In this document: in pieces, positions 14,900-15,633 of the stretch
Position numbering within the stretch: the stretch's first letter is position 1
Layout: every line of letters starts with the position of its first letter
Source of the DNA: CAYFYJ01 sp964347415
GTDB lineage: Archaea; Aenigmatarchaeota; Aenigmatarchaeia; CG10238-14
Assembly: GCA_964347415.1 (NCBI GenBank)
Contig: CAYFYJ010000007.1
Span: 1-15,633, forward strand
Length of the DNA: 15,633 nt
Direction: 5' to 3'
The notes under the pieces: model-generated
The model's input: the letters and a program-made list of their open reading frames with translations, nothing else
What the model was told of the DNA's origin: nothing
The model's database searches: none
Program-made: the position numbers and the translations under genes

Positions 14900-15633
14900 A
14901 TGCAGATAGGTCTGGTGGGTAAACCATCTTCTGGGAAGAGCTCTTTCTTTAAGGCTGCGACAATGATAGATGTAGCTATAGCTGCCTATCCTTTCACGAC
15001 GATAAAACCGAATGTGGGAATGGGATATGTAGTTGCTGACTGTGTTTGTAAGTATTATGATGTGAAATGCAACCCAAAGAATTCTGTTTGTGTTAATGGG
15101 AAGAGATACATTCCTGTCAAACTCATCGATGTGGCTGGTTTAGTTCCTGATGCCCATCTTGGAAAGGGGTTGGGAAATCAATTTTTAGACGATTTGAGGC
15201 AGGCCTCTTGTCTCATTCACATTGTTGATACTTCTGGTAAGACTGATGCTGAAGGCAAAGCCACGTCAGGTTATGATCCTTGCAATGACATAAAGTTTTT
15301 GACTAGGGAGATTGACATGTGGTTTGCTGAGATAATAAAGAAAGGGATGTCAAAATACACTATTAAGAAAAAATTCGCTAAGGTAGATTTGGTCGATGTT
15401 TTAACCAAACAATTGACTGGATTGGGGATAACTAAAAAAGATATCCAACATAGTCTTGATAAAGTCAGCATCGATAGTATTGGAGAGTTTACGGCAGAAC
15501 TAAGGGGATTGTCCAAGCCCATTATCATAGCCGCGAATAAAATTGATTTGCTGGAATCAGAAGAGAACTTGAAAAAGATGAGGAAGGAATTCCCTGATTT
15601 AACGATAATGCCTACTTCTGCTGCTTCTGAGAT
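14900..15633 (+). CDS. YchF/OBG-related GTPase, archaeal YGR210/MJ1332 type (3' end beyond window)
   Basis: The first 244 codons are present and the frame runs off the right edge. G1 is GLVGKPSSGKSS (residues 4-15), G2 is YPFTTIKPNVG, G3 is LIDVAGLVPDAHLGKGLGNQ, G4 is AANKIDLL and a G5-like TSAAS lies at the edge. Between G2 and G3 a Cys-bearing insertion, VCKYYDVKCNPKNSVCVNG, marks the YGR210/MJ1332 branch rather than classical YchF. The DLRQASCLIHIVDTSG segment and the long helical insertion before G4 also fit. Members bind nucleotides and are linked to ribosome and translation quality functions; the TGS domain expected at the C-terminus lies beyond the window. The start is ATG at 14900 with a TATA box 25 bases upstream. 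Confidence 0.93.
   Translation, partial: MQIGLVGKPSSGKSSFFKAATMIDVAIAAYPFTTIKPNVGMGYVVADCVCKYYDVKCNPKNSVCVNGKRYIPVKLIDVAGLVPDAHLGKGLGNQFLDDLRQASCLIHIVDTSGKTDAEGKATSGYDPCNDIKFLTREIDMWFAEIIKKGMSKYTIKKKFAKVDLVDVLTKQLTGLGITKKDIQHSLDKVSIDSIGEFTAELRGLSKPIIIAANKIDLLESEENLKKMRKEFPDLTIMPTSAASE

Overview
This window comes from an archaeon. The decisive markers are a full-length ABCE1/Rli1 ribosome-recycling ATPase, a small zinc-ribbon plus KH protein of the archaeal NusA-like type, and the start of a YGR210/MJ1332-type YchF-related GTPase. AT-rich TATA (box A) elements lie 22-28 bases upstream of several start codons, which fits leaderless archaeal transcripts. The DNA is AT-rich and gene-dense, with overlapping genes and several TTG/GTG starts. 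A small-genome uncultivated (DPANN-like) lineage is plausible but not proven by what is visible.

Layout. Positions 1-3362 (minus strand) are one uninterrupted reading frame of 1120 codons with no stop codon, open at the left edge. It encodes a giant secreted cysteine-rich protein with about 107 Cys, a signal peptide, MopE-like and DDDGD/DCxDPDC metal-binding-type motifs, and a cysteine-free C-terminal module. An operon partner with one membrane anchor lies directly upstream (3349-3960). From 4075 rightward on the plus strand are a membrane-anchored Ig-like (CARDB/NEW3-type) protein, a large multi-pass GT-C-like membrane protein translationally coupled to it, and a SAM methyltransferase. Next come a minus-strand polysaccharide deacetylase, a plus-strand DPM1-like GT2 glycosyltransferase and an extended-SDR sugar epimerase/dehydratase. 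A minus-strand operon (12015 to 9788) holds a mini-DUF1616 membrane protein, a flippase-like (LPG-synthase TM) protein and a FemAB/GNAT transferase.

The right end is core information processing: the KH protein and ABCE1 on the minus strand (probably one operon), then a small membrane-anchored exported protein and the GTPase on the plus strand. The GTPase is cut by the right edge.

How the genes fit together: 3349-12015 looks like a cell-envelope island for building, flipping, modifying and attaching surface glycans or lipids, next to a very large secreted Cys-rich protein that may be one of its clients. The two most interesting points are the giant Cys-rich frame, which is easily missed because it has no stop and no ATG within the window, and the overlapping flippase/FemAB gene pair, which resembles a split version of the bacterial MprF two-module architecture.
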